DNA of 64,000 nt. It comes from Actinopolymorpha singaporensis (GTDB lineage: Bacteria; Actinomycetota; Actinomycetes; Propionibacteriales; Actinopolymorphaceae). Below the pieces are notes generated by a model. The model did not search any database. It saw nothing but the letters and a program-made list of their open reading frames with translations, and was not told where the DNA came from. Within the stretch, counting starts at the first letter, position 1. Each line of letters begins with the position of its first letter. The DNA lies in NCBI RefSeq assembly GCF_900104745.1, contig NZ_LT629732.1, positions 124,001 through 188,000 of the forward strand, written 5' to 3'. The position numbers and the translations under genes were made by a program. This document shows positions 27,106 through 35,712 of the stretch, piece by piece.

Positions 27106-27165
27106 TCGGTCGAGGTGATGCGGACGACCTGTGATCGGGAGGCCGCACCGCTGAACCGCTGAACC

Positions 27166-27213
27166 GACGCCGCACCCGGCCCGGACCCTGGCTCCCGGGC
27201 CGGGTGCGGCGTC
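27166..27213. terminator. Strong hairpin terminator after the aldo/keto reductase gene
   Basis: A perfect 19-bp stem (GACGCCGCACCCGGCCCGG and its complement) with a 10-nt loop, 60 nt after the stop. Confidence 0.88.
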
Positions 27214-27316
27214 AGCCGTTTCGGGCCAGGCGGCGACCGCAGGCGGCCAAGAGGTGGAACACCCGCCCGGAGGCGGCGAACCATGGTGCACGGGAGACGA
27301 CCGAACGGAGCGCACC

Positions 27317-28102
27317 ATGGACATGGCGACCGCACTACGCGACCTCGCCGTCACCGACGAGACCCTGTCCACGAAGGAGAAGGACCAGCTCGACCGGGAC
27401 GGGTTCCTCCCGCTGCCGGGCATCCTCAGCTCCGAGCAGGTCGCGGCGTTCAACGCCCGCCTGGCCGAGCTCACCGCCGCCGAGGGCGAGCGGGCCGGCC
27501 TCGAGGTCCACCAGGAGGAGGGCGCGGACCGGCTGTCGGACCTGATCAACAAGGACCCGATGTTCGACGTCTGCTTCACCCATCCGCGGGTGCTGGCGGG
27601 GATGGGTCACGTACTCGGCGACTTCAAGGTGTTCTCCCTCAACAGCCGCGCCTCCCGCCCGGGCAAGGGACTACAGGCCCTGCACGCCGACTACGGCGAG
27701 CCCGTCCAGCCTGGTGCGTACCGTGTGTGCAACTCCATCTGGCTGCTGGACGACTTCACCGCCGACAACGGCGCCACCCGTGTCGTTCCGGGCTCGCACC
27801 GGTGGGCCAAGCTTCCCGGCCAAGAGATGGCCGACCCCAGGGATGCCCACCCCCACGAGGTTCAGCTGCTCGCGCCCGCCGGCACGGTGGTGATCTTCAA
27901 CAGCCACCTGTGGCACGGCGGGACACTGAACAGCTCCGACCGTCCCAGGCGTGCGATGCACATGGCCTTCTGCACCCGAGACCTTGCCCAGCAGCTGGAC
28001 CAGAAGGCCTACATCCGTTCCACGACGTACGACCGGCTCAGCCCCGCTCAGCGGTTCCTGCTCGACGTCACTGCCGAGGACGTCGCCCGGCGGGCAAGCT
28101 GA
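27317..28102 (+). CDS. Phytanoyl-CoA dioxygenase (PhyH) family protein
   Basis: A 261-aa protein. QLDRDGFLPLPGILSSEQVAAF is the PhyH opening. Metal-binding candidates are the HADYGEP motif (His-x-Asp) and a distal His in FNSHLWHGG, with Arg in SDRPRRAMH binding 2-oxoglutarate; WLLDDFTADNGATRVVPGSHRW is typical. It is a non-haem Fe(II)/2-oxoglutarate oxygenase acting on an unknown small molecule. ATG 27317 has a GGAG-type SD. The next gene starts 79 nt downstream and may be cotranscribed. Confidence 0.88.
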   Translation: MDMATALRDLAVTDETLSTKEKDQLDRDGFLPLPGILSSEQVAAFNARLAELTAAEGERAGLEVHQEEGADRLSDLINKDPMFDVCFTHPRVLAGMGHVLGDFKVFSLNSRASRPGKGLQALHADYGEPVQPGAYRVCNSIWLLDDFTADNGATRVVPGSHRWAKLPGQEMADPRDAHPHEVQLLAPAGTVVIFNSHLWHGGTLNSSDRPRRAMHMAFCTRDLAQQLDQKAYIRSTTYDRLSPAQRFLLDVTAEDVARRAS

Positions 28103-28181
28103 CAACGACGGCAAGCTGAGGTTGGCGAAGGGCCCACCACCGCTGGTCGCGGGTGAGACCGGCGCGGAGATACTGGGACGC

Positions 28182-29105
28182 ATGACCTCCGGTGCACGTA
28201 CTCCCAAGATCTACGTCGGCCCGCAGCAACTGCCCGAACTCCTCGAGGCCGTGAAGACGGCCGGCGGGGAGGTGACCGACGATGCCGCGCAGGCCGAGGC
28301 GCTGGTGTGGTGGGGCGGCTCGCCCGAGCAGTTCGAGGACGTCGACCACGACGGCATCCGGTGGGTGCAGCTCCCGTCGGCCGGCATCGAGTCGTGGTTC
28401 CGGGCCGGCATCTTCACCTCCGGCAAGGTGTACACCTGTGCGGTCGGCAGCTACGCCGACGGTGTCGCCGAGCACACGCTGGCGCTCATGCTCGCCGGCG
28501 TACGCCAGCTGCACACCCTCGCCGGCGAGCGCACCTGGACGGGCGTGCGGTCGGGAACGCTGCTGGACTCCACGGTCGGCATCGTCGGCTGCGGCGGGAT
28601 CGGCCGCGCGCTGATCCGGATGCTGGAGCCGCTGCGGGTACGCGTGCTGGCGATCACCCGGTCGGGTACGCCGGTGCCGGGTGCCGCTGAGACGTACACC
28701 CCCGACCGGCTGGACGACGTACTCACCGCCTCGGACGTGGTCGTGATCGGCGCCCCCTCGACCCCCGAGACCAAGCACCTGATCGGCGCCCGGGAGCTCA
28801 AGCTGATGCAGCCGCACGCCTGGCTGGTCAACATCGCCCGGGGCTCGCTGATCGACACCGACGCGCTGGTCGAGGCCCTGCGTACGGGCAGCATCGCCGG
28901 CGCCGGCCTGGACGTCACCGACCCCGAGCCGCTGCCGGACGGCCACCCACTGTGGGACGAGCCGCGGGCGCTGATCACGCCCCACTCGGCCAACCCGCCG
29001 AATCTGCTCATCCCCGGACTCACCAAGCGGGTGCACGAGAACGTCCGACGCTACATCGCGGGCGAGGACCTGGTCGGGCTGGTCGAGGTGGAACGCGGCT
29101 ACTGA
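28182..29105 (+). CDS. D-isomer-specific 2-hydroxyacid dehydrogenase
   Basis: A 307-aa protein: VGIVGCGGIGRALIRML (Rossmann GxGxxG), DVVVIGAPSTPETKHLIG, LMQPHAWLVNIARGSLIDTDALVEAL (catalytic Arg), GLDVTDPEPLPDGHPLW (Glu), and ITPHSA (His). It interconverts a 2-hydroxy acid and 2-oxo acid with NAD(P). With the preceding dioxygenase it could form a short catabolic unit (hydroxylation then oxidation), which is inference. Confidence 0.9.
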   Translation: MTSGARTPKIYVGPQQLPELLEAVKTAGGEVTDDAAQAEALVWWGGSPEQFEDVDHDGIRWVQLPSAGIESWFRAGIFTSGKVYTCAVGSYADGVAEHTLALMLAGVRQLHTLAGERTWTGVRSGTLLDSTVGIVGCGGIGRALIRMLEPLRVRVLAITRSGTPVPGAAETYTPDRLDDVLTASDVVVIGAPSTPETKHLIGARELKLMQPHAWLVNIARGSLIDTDALVEALRTGSIAGAGLDVTDPEPLPDGHPLWDEPRALITPHSANPPNLLIPGLTKRVHENVRRYIAGEDLVGLVEVERGY

Positions 29106-29191
29106 ACGCCGGCGGGCGCGCCTGTCGTCGACCGGCGCGCCCGCTGCTCCTGCTCTGGTGCCCTGGTGCGTGTTGCTCCCTGGTCGTTCCC

Positions 29192-31057
29192 CTAGCGGTT
29201 CTGGTCCGCAGGCGGGCCGAACTGCCGGCGACCCGTCTGCCTGACGAGACCTTCGGCGACGGCGGTCCGCAGCGCTGCGTCGAACCTTCGGGGTCCCCAC
29301 CGGCGGGCGCCGAGCTCGCGGAACAAGGCGTCGCGGTCCATCGTCCCGCGATCGCGTACCAGGTTGGCGATCCGGGCGACCTCCTCGTCGAGGGCACGTT
29401 CCCCGGCCACGCGGCTCTGGCTCGGCGAGGTGCCGGAAGCGTGCATCCCGGGCGAGTAGAACGACGTACCCGGGCCGGGGCGATACCGCTGCGTGCGCAG
29501 GCGTTCGGACCGCCGGGCGATGCGTTCGTCGCGTTCGGCCTCGGCTGCACGCGCCCGCGCCCACTCGTCGTCCTCGGGTCCTGCTTCCGCCTGCTCCCCC
29601 GCACCCGCACCTTCGTCGGCCTCCTCCGCGGTGAGCGGGCGGGCGATGTTCTCCAGCGACTGCTGCTCGGCGCGCACCCCGAACACCAGCTCGGCGATAC
29701 CGCCGAAGGCCATCGCGATGGCACCGATGAAGAAGCCCAGTGCCACCAGCCCGAGGTTGCCGCTGTGGATGAACTGGCCGAACAGCAGCGGCCCGGTGAT
29801 GCCGCCGATGGCCGTACCGACCGCGTAGAACAACGCGATCGCGAGCGCCCGGGTCTCCATCGGGAAGATCTCGCTGACCGTGAGGTACGCCGAGCTGGCG
29901 CCGGCCGAGGCGATGAAGAACCCGAGGGCCAGCAACACGATGAACGACACGGAGCTCAGCGAGTTGCTCAGGAGCAGGAAGCCGACCACGGCCGTCACCA
30001 CAGCGGCGCCGAGATAGCTGCCCGCAATCATCGGTTTACGTCCGACAGTGTCGAAAAGCCTTCCCAGCAACAGCGGACCGAGGAAGTTGCCGACCGCGAA
30101 CACGGCCAGGAAGAACGGCACCGAACCGGACGCCACCTTGAAGTACGTGCTGAGGATGGTGCCCAGGTCGAAGGTCACCGCGTTGTAGAGGAACGCCTGC
30201 CCGATGAACAACGCCAGGCCGAGCAGCGTGCGGTGGGGGTACTTCTTGATCGCGACCTTGGCGAGCTCCCGAAAGGGGATGGTCTTGCGCTGGCGAACCG
30301 TGATGCTCTCGCCGGGTTCGGGAAGATCCTCGTCGGCTTCGGCGCGAACCTCGCGTTCGATCGAGTCGACGATCTTCTCCGCCTCGTCCTCGCGCCCGTG
30401 GATGAACAACCACCGCGGGCTTTCGGGGACGTGACGGCGGACGATGAGGATGGCCAGGCCGAAGATGCCACCCAGCCCGAACGCCAGCCGCCAGCCCAGG
30501 TCGGTGGCGAAGAGGTCGGAGAGCAGAACGATCGCGGCCAGGCTGCCGAGCGCGGAACCGACCCAGTAGCTGCCGTTGATGGCGATGTCCGTCTGGCCGC
30601 GGTTGCGGGCGGGGATGAGCTCGTCGATCGCGGAGTTGATCGCGGAGTACTCACCGCCGATACCCATGCCGGTGAAGAACCTGGCCAGGAAGAAGTACCA
30701 CGGTGCGAACGCGAACGCCGTGGCCACCGTGGCGACGATGTAGACGCCCAACGTGAGCAGGAAGAGCTTCTTGCGGCCGAACCGGTCGGTGAGCTGACCG
30801 AACAGCAACGCGCCCAGGCAGGCGCCCAGGACGTAGATCGCGGCGGCGGTACCGATGTCGCCGGCAGTGAGGTGGATCCCACTGCCCTTCTCGATCATCC
30901 GGGAGGCGACCGAGCCGACGATCGTCACCTCGAGGCCGTCGAGGATCCAGACCGTGCCGAGACCGATCACCACCCGCCAGTGGAAACGCGACCATGGCAG
31001 GCGGTCGAGCCGGGCCGGCACCCGGGTTCGAATGGTGTCCAACGTGGTTGACGACAT
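29192..31057 (-). CDS. MFS sugar/metabolite transporter with C-terminal winged-helix-like tail
   Basis: A 621-aa protein. Residues ~25-455 form a 12-TM MFS carrier of the sugar-porter/metabolite-H+ symporter type (GQLTDRFGRKKLFLL, PESPRWLF, GRLFDTVGRKPMIAGSY, EIFPMETRALAIA). It is followed by about 150 cytoplasmic residues: an acidic linker (LTAEEADEGAGAGEQAEAGPED), an Arg/Glu-rich helix, and a final segment (ALDEEVARIANLVRDRGTMDRDALFRELGARRWG...FDAALRTAVAEGLVRQTGRRQFGPP) that reads like a winged helix-turn-helix. The substrate is unknown. Confidence 0.88.
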   Translation of the reverse strand: MSSTTLDTIRTRVPARLDRLPWSRFHWRVVIGLGTVWILDGLEVTIVGSVASRMIEKGSGIHLTAGDIGTAAAIYVLGACLGALLFGQLTDRFGRKKLFLLTLGVYIVATVATAFAFAPWYFFLARFFTGMGIGGEYSAINSAIDELIPARNRGQTDIAINGSYWVGSALGSLAAIVLLSDLFATDLGWRLAFGLGGIFGLAILIVRRHVPESPRWLFIHGREDEAEKIVDSIEREVRAEADEDLPEPGESITVRQRKTIPFRELAKVAIKKYPHRTLLGLALFIGQAFLYNAVTFDLGTILSTYFKVASGSVPFFLAVFAVGNFLGPLLLGRLFDTVGRKPMIAGSYLGAAVVTAVVGFLLLSNSLSSVSFIVLLALGFFIASAGASSAYLTVSEIFPMETRALAIALFYAVGTAIGGITGPLLFGQFIHSGNLGLVALGFFIGAIAMAFGGIAELVFGVRAEQQSLENIARPLTAEEADEGAGAGEQAEAGPEDDEWARARAAEAERDERIARRSERLRTQRYRPGPGTSFYSPGMHASGTSPSQSRVAGERALDEEVARIANLVRDRGTMDRDALFRELGARRWGPRRFDAALRTAVAEGLVRQTGRRQFGPPADQNR

Positions 31058-31183
31058 GAGCAGTCCGTTTCACTCGCTCAGACAAGGCGGATGGGACGCG
31101 TGCAGAGATGCTCCGCACGCGCCGGGGGGACTTCCTCGCGGCGAAATGGCGTACGTCCAGGTGGCGCCGTAGGATGCGCCGTC

Positions 31184-31441
31184 ATGGTGCGCTGTCGGGT
31201 TCTCGGCCATCGGTATCGCTTCTCGGCCGAGGGCGAGACCATGGTCTGGCGGTGCCAGCGCGGCTGCGGTGCCGCCGGCAGCAAGAGGTACCCCACCGCC
31301 TCCGACGCCGTCCGGTACGCCGCCGCCTTCGACCGCGAGGACAGCAAGGATCTCGGCCGGCGTGCCCCGCTTGTCGGACTGCTCCCGCTTCGCGTGGTGC
31401 GCGCCGTACGTGCCCTGCGTGAGCGCCGGGCGAACGGCTGA
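31184..31441 (+). CDS. Small conserved-looking Cys-containing protein
   Basis: An 85-aa protein starting MVRCRVLGHRYRFSAEG, with WRCQRGCGAAGSKRYPTASDAVRYAAAFDRED and a basic C-terminus (LRVVRAVRALRERR). Cys4, His9, Cys24 and Cys28 could form a C-H-C-C zinc site. I recognise the overall pattern as a recurrent actinobacterial hypothetical protein. It is divergent from the MFS carrier. The 237 nt after it, up to the tRNA, hold nothing I can support. Confidence 0.65.
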   Translation: MVRCRVLGHRYRFSAEGETMVWRCQRGCGAAGSKRYPTASDAVRYAAAFDREDSKDLGRRAPLVGLLPLRVVRAVRALRERRANG

Positions 31442-31678
31442 CCAGGCTCCGGGCCCGGCCTGCGGGCGCGTCCGGGGGCCCACCAGGGGGCCTACCAGCG
31501 GGGCTCCTGCCAGGCCTGCTACTGGGCGTACGTCTGCCGGGGGCCGGGACATGGGCGGCAACATACTCCTGCGAAACGGTTGTCGCAGGTCTCATCCGGG
31601 CGGCCCCGGCGGTACAGTCCACACCGGGCAGTCCTGGGCATTGGTGCCCCTCCGGCGCCCGGTAAGGTGAGCAACCGC

Positions 31679-31754
31679 GCCCTCGTAGCTCAGGGGATAG
31701 AGCAACGGTTTCCTAAACCGTGTGTCGCAGGTTCGAATCCTGCCGGGGGCACCA
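31679..31754 (+). tRNA. tRNA-Arg(CCT), integration site of the 9.9-kb element
   Basis: Full cloverleaf: acceptor GCCCTCG/CGGGGGC, D-arm GCTC..GAGC, anticodon stem ACGGT/ACCGT with loop TTCCTAA (anticodon CCT), T-arm GCAGG-TTCGAAT-CCTGC, and an encoded CCA at 31752-31754. The 3' half from the anticodon loop onward is repeated at 41602, marking it as an attachment site; the tRNA itself stays intact. Confidence 0.95.
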
Positions 31755-31772
31755 GCAGAACCGCAGGTCAGC
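31710..31772. repeat. attL of the integrative element
   Basis: 63-nt attachment repeat matching 41602-41664 with three mismatches; the first 40 nt (anticodon loop to the end of the acceptor stem) are identical. It sits just downstream of the int stop codon as read on the minus strand. Confidence 0.9.
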
Positions 31773-31779
31773 GACATGA

Positions 31780-32896
31780 TCACCGGCCGACCTCCGCCCT
31801 CGTCGCCTCCGAACCGTCGTTCTGGCCACGTTCTGGCCACACCCCCGACTGGCCCGCGACCTCGTTGAGCCGCGCCGCCCAGGTGTCCATCTCGTCGGGG
31901 TACAGGTGGCCATACAGGTCCATCGTCATGACCACGGACGCGTGGCCGAGCACCCGCTGGACGACCTTCGGCGGCGTGCACGCGGAGATGTAGAGCGAGG
32001 CGGCCGTGTGCCGGAGGCCGTGGATGGTGAACCCATCGAGGCCGGCCGCCTTCACCGCCGGCGTCCACACCCGCTGCCGGAAGTTGCCGACCCGCAGTGG
32101 CCCACCTTCGGGGGCGGTGAACACCAGCGCGTCACGATCGCGGCCGGCGACCAGGGCGCCGAGCTCGTCGCGGAGTGCAGCAGGCAGCGGGACCGACCGC
32201 GACTGGTGAGTTTTGGGCTTCCCCTCCACCAGCTGGCCGTCGATGTCGACGTACGCACGCCGCACGTCCAGCCGCCCACGCGCCAGGTCGAGGTCACGAA
32301 CGCGGAGCGCGATCACCTCACCCCAGCGCAGCCCTGTGTAGGCAAGGGTGCGGACCAAGGTGCCGTATGGACCGGCCTCGTCCGAGCTTGGCCACCTCCT
32401 CGTGACTCAGGAACCGCCGTTCCCCCGACGACACCAGCTTCGGCAGCTTGATGCCGGCCACCGGGTTCGCGAGTAGCCGACCGGTCCGGATCGCGTGCTG
32501 GCACACCGAGGAGAACACGTATACCGTCTGCCGCACCTGCGACGCCGACAGCCCCGACGAGGCAAGGTCAGAGATCCATTCGGGCAGCATCCCGGCGACC
32601 TTGCCCATCGGGATCCGCTCCCACCGGGGCAACACTCGCAAGTCCAGCAGCCGCCGGTACGACGAGCGAGTCCGCGGCTTCAGGTGCAAGGTGCCGTCGA
32701 ACCACTCCCGCGCAACGGCGCCGAACTCCACCCGCAGCGCCGCCGGGTCCACCCACTCACCCCGCGAGAGCCGCACCTTCTGGTCGGCAAGCCACCGTTG
32801 CGCGTCGAGCTTGCGCCGGAAGCTCTTGTTGCGCTCCCGCCCATCCGGGCCGCGGTACCGGGCTCGCCACTTGTCGCCGCGCTTCTCCACGCTCAT
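31780..32896 (-). pseudogene. int: Tyrosine-recombinase integrase, frameshifted
   Basis: Two overlapping frames together encode one AICE integrase. The N-terminal part (MSVEKRGDKWRARYRGPDGR...LSHEEVAKL, from ATG 32896) contains the AP2-like arm-binding and SAM-like core-binding domains. The C-terminal part carries the whole catalytic set: Arg in TGLRWGEV, HGLRHTAASL, GHASVVMTMDLYGH. At about 32383 the reading changes frame: after AAG CTC a single G precedes the GAC GAG GCC expected next, so two bases are missing or one is extra. The full protein would be about 370 aa. The catalytic part could start at a TTG near 32358, but without arm binding it should not work. Confidence 0.85.
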
Positions 32897-33078
32897 GCGG
32901 CGGTCGCCTTCTGCTCCTCCACCCAGGCATATACGTCGGCCGGGTCGTAGCGCAGATGCTTCCCGATCCGCGCGGCCCGAGGACCGGTGCCGATGTAGCG
33001 CCACCGGTACAGCGTCTCGACCGGCACGCCCAGGTACTCACACACCTGGGCGGGCGTCCACAGTCGCTCGTGACTCAC
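32893..33078 (-). CDS. xis: Excisionase / MerR-like HTH (Xis)
   Basis: A 61-aa protein: SHERLWTPAQVCEYLGVPVETLYRWRYIGTGPRAARIGKHLRY. This is the HTH_17 excisionase fold (winged helix with the LYRWR recognition helix) found next to int in AICEs. GTG 33078 is preceded by AGGAG. Its TGA overlaps the int ATG (ATGA), so the two are translationally coupled. It would steer the integrase towards excision. Confidence 0.88.
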   Translation of the reverse strand: MSHERLWTPAQVCEYLGVPVETLYRWRYIGTGPRAARIGKHLRYDPADVYAWVEEQKATAA

Positions 33079-33116
33079 GCTCCTGATCCCTTCCCTGCAA
33101 TGCAGTCCGATGTGCG

Positions 33117-34880
33117 TCAACCCGAAGTTGCGATCTCCAGCCGTCCGACTTGCCGCCGCTCGCGGGCCATGGCGGCTGCGGTGTTGGCGAGCATGGCGTC
33201 GCCGGTGGTGTGCCAGCCCGAACCGGCGAACACGAGTTCACCGACCGACTCCAGGACCTCGTTCTCCTCGAGGTGCTCGGCCGACTCGTGGTGGGCGCGG
33301 CGGTAGTCGACGCGGGCTTGGCGGAGTCGTTTGAAGGTGGTGGAGTAGCGGCGAGACTTGGAGAAGAAGTGCCCGCCGTAGCCGAGCATGTGTGCCCACC
33401 GCCGCAGCGCGTAGTACTTGCTGTCCCGCCACTCCTGAGCCGACTGGTCGCCTTTCTGGCTGAGCCGCCAGCACGCCTCGATGAGCCGTCCGGGGTGGGT
33501 GTCGTTGGCGTAGAAGTCGACCGTCTCGTCGGTGATCTTGCGGGAGGTGTGCCCGGCAGCCTCGGTCGCCTTCGTGGCGTACTTCGCCAGATACCCCGCC
33601 ACCGCGGGGCCGGACAGCAACCGCCGCCGTCCATGCTTGTCGAGCTGGCCGGTGCCGCCGGTGGCGTCACTGTGGTCGAGCTCGTCGACGACCCGTTCGC
33701 CGGACAACTTGTCCTCACCGCGAAGCCGTACCGGTCGGACGTCCACCTGCGATCCCCACCGCAGGAGCCACCCGTCGGGTCGGTCGACGAGGGTACGGCC
33801 GTCGTGGTCGTGGACCACGTGCGGCGGGGTGCGGTACGCCGTTGCGGCGAGGGCCTGTTCGAGAATCCAGGACAGCAAGAACACGTTCGCCCAGTCAGGC
33901 GGCGGAACTACCAGGTCCGTGTCCAGAGGGTGGATACCGTCGAAGCGAGCGAGGACGTGGAAGTGGACCAGGCCGCGGCGCTGGAACTCCGCGACCTTCC
34001 CGAACGAGATCCGCACCGGCACCTTCGACGAGACCTTGCCCGTCTCGGGGTCCTCGACCCGTTCGGCGTAGCCGTGGCGGCGGGCCCACTTCCGCAGCTC
34101 GCGGTTGGCTTTCATGGTGGTGTAGCGCCACAGTTCGCCGGCGAAGGTGTTCCACACCGCGTGGTGGTCGTAGTCGTAGCAGTCCGGGCACAGGGGCCGG
34201 CCGAGCCGCTCGTCCCCCTCGGCGTGGCTGGTCATGCACCGCATGTCGACGCCGTGCGGGCACAGGTCCGGGGCACGACGAGCCCGGCAGGGTTCGGGCT
34301 TTCCACTCTTCTTGTTGGTGCGGGTGGTGTGCACCACCCCGAAGCCGGGCGCGGTGGCGGTGGCGAACACCGCCGGATGCCCCGACACGGTCTCGGGGAC
34401 GCCTTTGCCGCCGCGCATCCCGGCGAGCACCAGCTGGTAGGCATCGGCGCGGTAGATCTCCGAACACGACGGACACACCGACGCCCGGCGATTGCCGCAG
34501 GCCTTGTAGATCACCCCGTCGGGCATGTCCTCGGTCACCGTCTTGGTCTCGGTGACCTCACCCGTTCTGGTGTTGACGTTGGTGGTGCGGACCATGCCCG
34601 CCAACCGCACAGGCTGAGAACAACCCGCCGCCGAATGCACGTGCGAGAGCCAGCGCCGGTAATCGGGCGAAGCACCGCGGACCATCGCGGTCGTCGACGC
34701 GGAGAACCTGTCCGCGCCCCGCAGGTCCGTGAGGTCCAGTCCGTCGGGCTTGGGTCGGGGCGGGGTGTGCAACCAGACCGCGCCGTTGGCGTCGACGGTC
34801 CGGATCGTCTCGGCCACGGCCACCGCCCCCGCCACCGTGGGTGTGGTGTCGGGGGTGATGGTCGCCGTCGAGTCGGTCAC
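33117..34880 (-). CDS. repSA: Replication initiator RepSA family (rolling circle)
   Basis: A 587-aa protein. Cys-rich region CGNRRASVCPSCSEIYRADAYQL at residues ~125-150, a second Cys cluster (LCPHGVDMRCMT, LCPDCYDYDHHAVWN), the HUH-like motif RRGLVHFHVLARFDGI, and the catalytic-Tyr-type segment VAGYLAKYATKATE. These are the features of pSAM2 RepSA-type rolling-circle initiators. GTG 34880 overlaps the stop of the zinc-ribbon gene (GTGA) and follows GGCGAGG. It appears intact, unlike int. A matching double-strand origin was not pinpointed. Confidence 0.9.
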   Translation of the reverse strand: MTDSTATITPDTTPTVAGAVAVAETIRTVDANGAVWLHTPPRPKPDGLDLTDLRGADRFSASTTAMVRGASPDYRRWLSHVHSAAGCSQPVRLAGMVRTTNVNTRTGEVTETKTVTEDMPDGVIYKACGNRRASVCPSCSEIYRADAYQLVLAGMRGGKGVPETVSGHPAVFATATAPGFGVVHTTRTNKKSGKPEPCRARRAPDLCPHGVDMRCMTSHAEGDERLGRPLCPDCYDYDHHAVWNTFAGELWRYTTMKANRELRKWARRHGYAERVEDPETGKVSSKVPVRISFGKVAEFQRRGLVHFHVLARFDGIHPLDTDLVVPPPDWANVFLLSWILEQALAATAYRTPPHVVHDHDGRTLVDRPDGWLLRWGSQVDVRPVRLRGEDKLSGERVVDELDHSDATGGTGQLDKHGRRRLLSGPAVAGYLAKYATKATEAAGHTSRKITDETVDFYANDTHPGRLIEACWRLSQKGDQSAQEWRDSKYYALRRWAHMLGYGGHFFSKSRRYSTTFKRLRQARVDYRRAHHESAEHLEENEVLESVGELVFAGSGWHTTGDAMLANTAAAMARERRQVGRLEIATSG

Positions 34881-35113
34881 CCTCGCCGTCCAGCGTTGTT
34901 CCGCCGGTCGGCGAGGTGGGTGATTTTGCGGTCTTCGGGTCGGGTGCCCTCGCGTGCCGCGCAGGCCGGGCACAGTGCGTTGTGACCGTCGACGGCCCAG
35001 CCGAAGTCCGCCAGATCCTCCGGCTCACACGGCATCTCGTTGTGGTTGGTCTCGAACTCGGCGTCGCAGGAGTCACAGGCGGCGCCCCACCACTGGTACG
35101 AACGCACGGCCAT
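34877..35113 (-). CDS. Small zinc-ribbon protein upstream of repSA
   Basis: A 78-aa protein: MAVRSYQWWGAACDSCDAEFETNHNE...WAVDGHNALCPACAAREG. Two CxxC pairs (CDSC, CPAC) about 40 residues apart suggest a zinc ribbon. ATG 35113 has GAAGGAAG upstream; the TGA overlaps the repSA start. Such small genes are common in AICE replication modules; a role in replication control is possible but not shown. Confidence 0.75.
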   Translation of the reverse strand: MAVRSYQWWGAACDSCDAEFETNHNEMPCEPEDLADFGWAVDGHNALCPACAAREGTRPEDRKITHLADRRNNAGRRG

Positions 35114-35237
35114 GGCTGGGCTTCCTTCTTCGTCTGATGAGCGTGGCAGATGTCGCTGCAGGTTCCTCGCCATGGACTGCAGGCGGAACCGCAGGACACC
35201 GAGGTCCGTTGCCTGGAATCAAATGGAAGGAGGCACC

Positions 35238-35306
35238 ATGCCTCACCACACGCCACCGTGTGGCCACATGTACGCGCCCGATTCGAAGAAGCTCAAGCCG
35301 ATCTGA
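35238..35306 (+). CDS. Possible 22-aa peptide gene
   Basis: MPHHTPPCGHMYAPDSKKLKPI has an excellent ribosome site (GGAAGGAGG, 5 nt before ATG) in the gap between divergent repSA and regulator genes. It may be a real micro-protein or leader peptide; the gene is too short to judge by coding statistics. Confidence 0.3.
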   Translation: MPHHTPPCGHMYAPDSKKLKPI

Positions 35307-35432
35307 CGGCGAGCCGTGCGCAAACTAGGTTGCCCATGAAGAGGGCTGGTCGTCCGCCCTGCGGACAGTTCGACCATGGTGGGACGGATGAGTCCCGTTG
35401 TCAAGAAGAACACGTCCCTGGAAGATGTAGGC

Positions 35433-35712
35433 ATGGAAATGTCGAAGGTGCTCCGAGGCCGACGCCGTGAGCTGGGGTTGTCACAGGCGCAGCTGGCCCA
35501 GGCAGCCGGCGTGCACATGCGACAGATCCGAAGATACGAAGCAGGCGACCAACAACCGTTGTTCCCGTCGCAGTAGCCATCGCAAAGGCACTGGACATCT
35601 CACTCGCCGAGCTCGCCGGCATGCCCACTCATCCCATCCCTCCACCGGAGACCGGTGGGCGTCCTTGCAGACGTCGAAGAACCACGAGCACCTCGACCTC
35701 GAAGCCGACTAA
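35433..35712 (+). pseudogene. XRE/HTH_3 regulator with two frameshifts
   Basis: Three successive frames spell one regulator: MEMSKVLRGRRRELGLSQAQ and AAGVHMRQIRRYEAGDQQP (frame 1), VAVAIAKALDISLAELAGMP (frame 2, from about 35567), then GDRWASLQTSKNHEHLDLEA (frame 3, from about 35650). The HTH is intact but the protein from frame 1 stops at 35576. Intact relatives as I know them continue with 'WWA.WQT' plus a beta-rich effector domain, of which only the first part is traceable. It was probably the element's repressor. Confidence 0.65.

Noticed and set aside
25078-27579. 833-codon frame joining the LLM oxidoreductase to upstream sequence
   Set aside because: Only the part from ATG 26193 matches a family; the rest is antisense to the aldo/keto reductase and dioxygenase genes.
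31592-32068. Minus-strand peptide containing GRIRTCDTRFRKPLLYPLSYEG, and its copy near 41.6 kb
   Set aside because: This is the well-known false peptide produced by translating tRNA genes antisense; both copies coincide with the tRNA-Arg 3' region.
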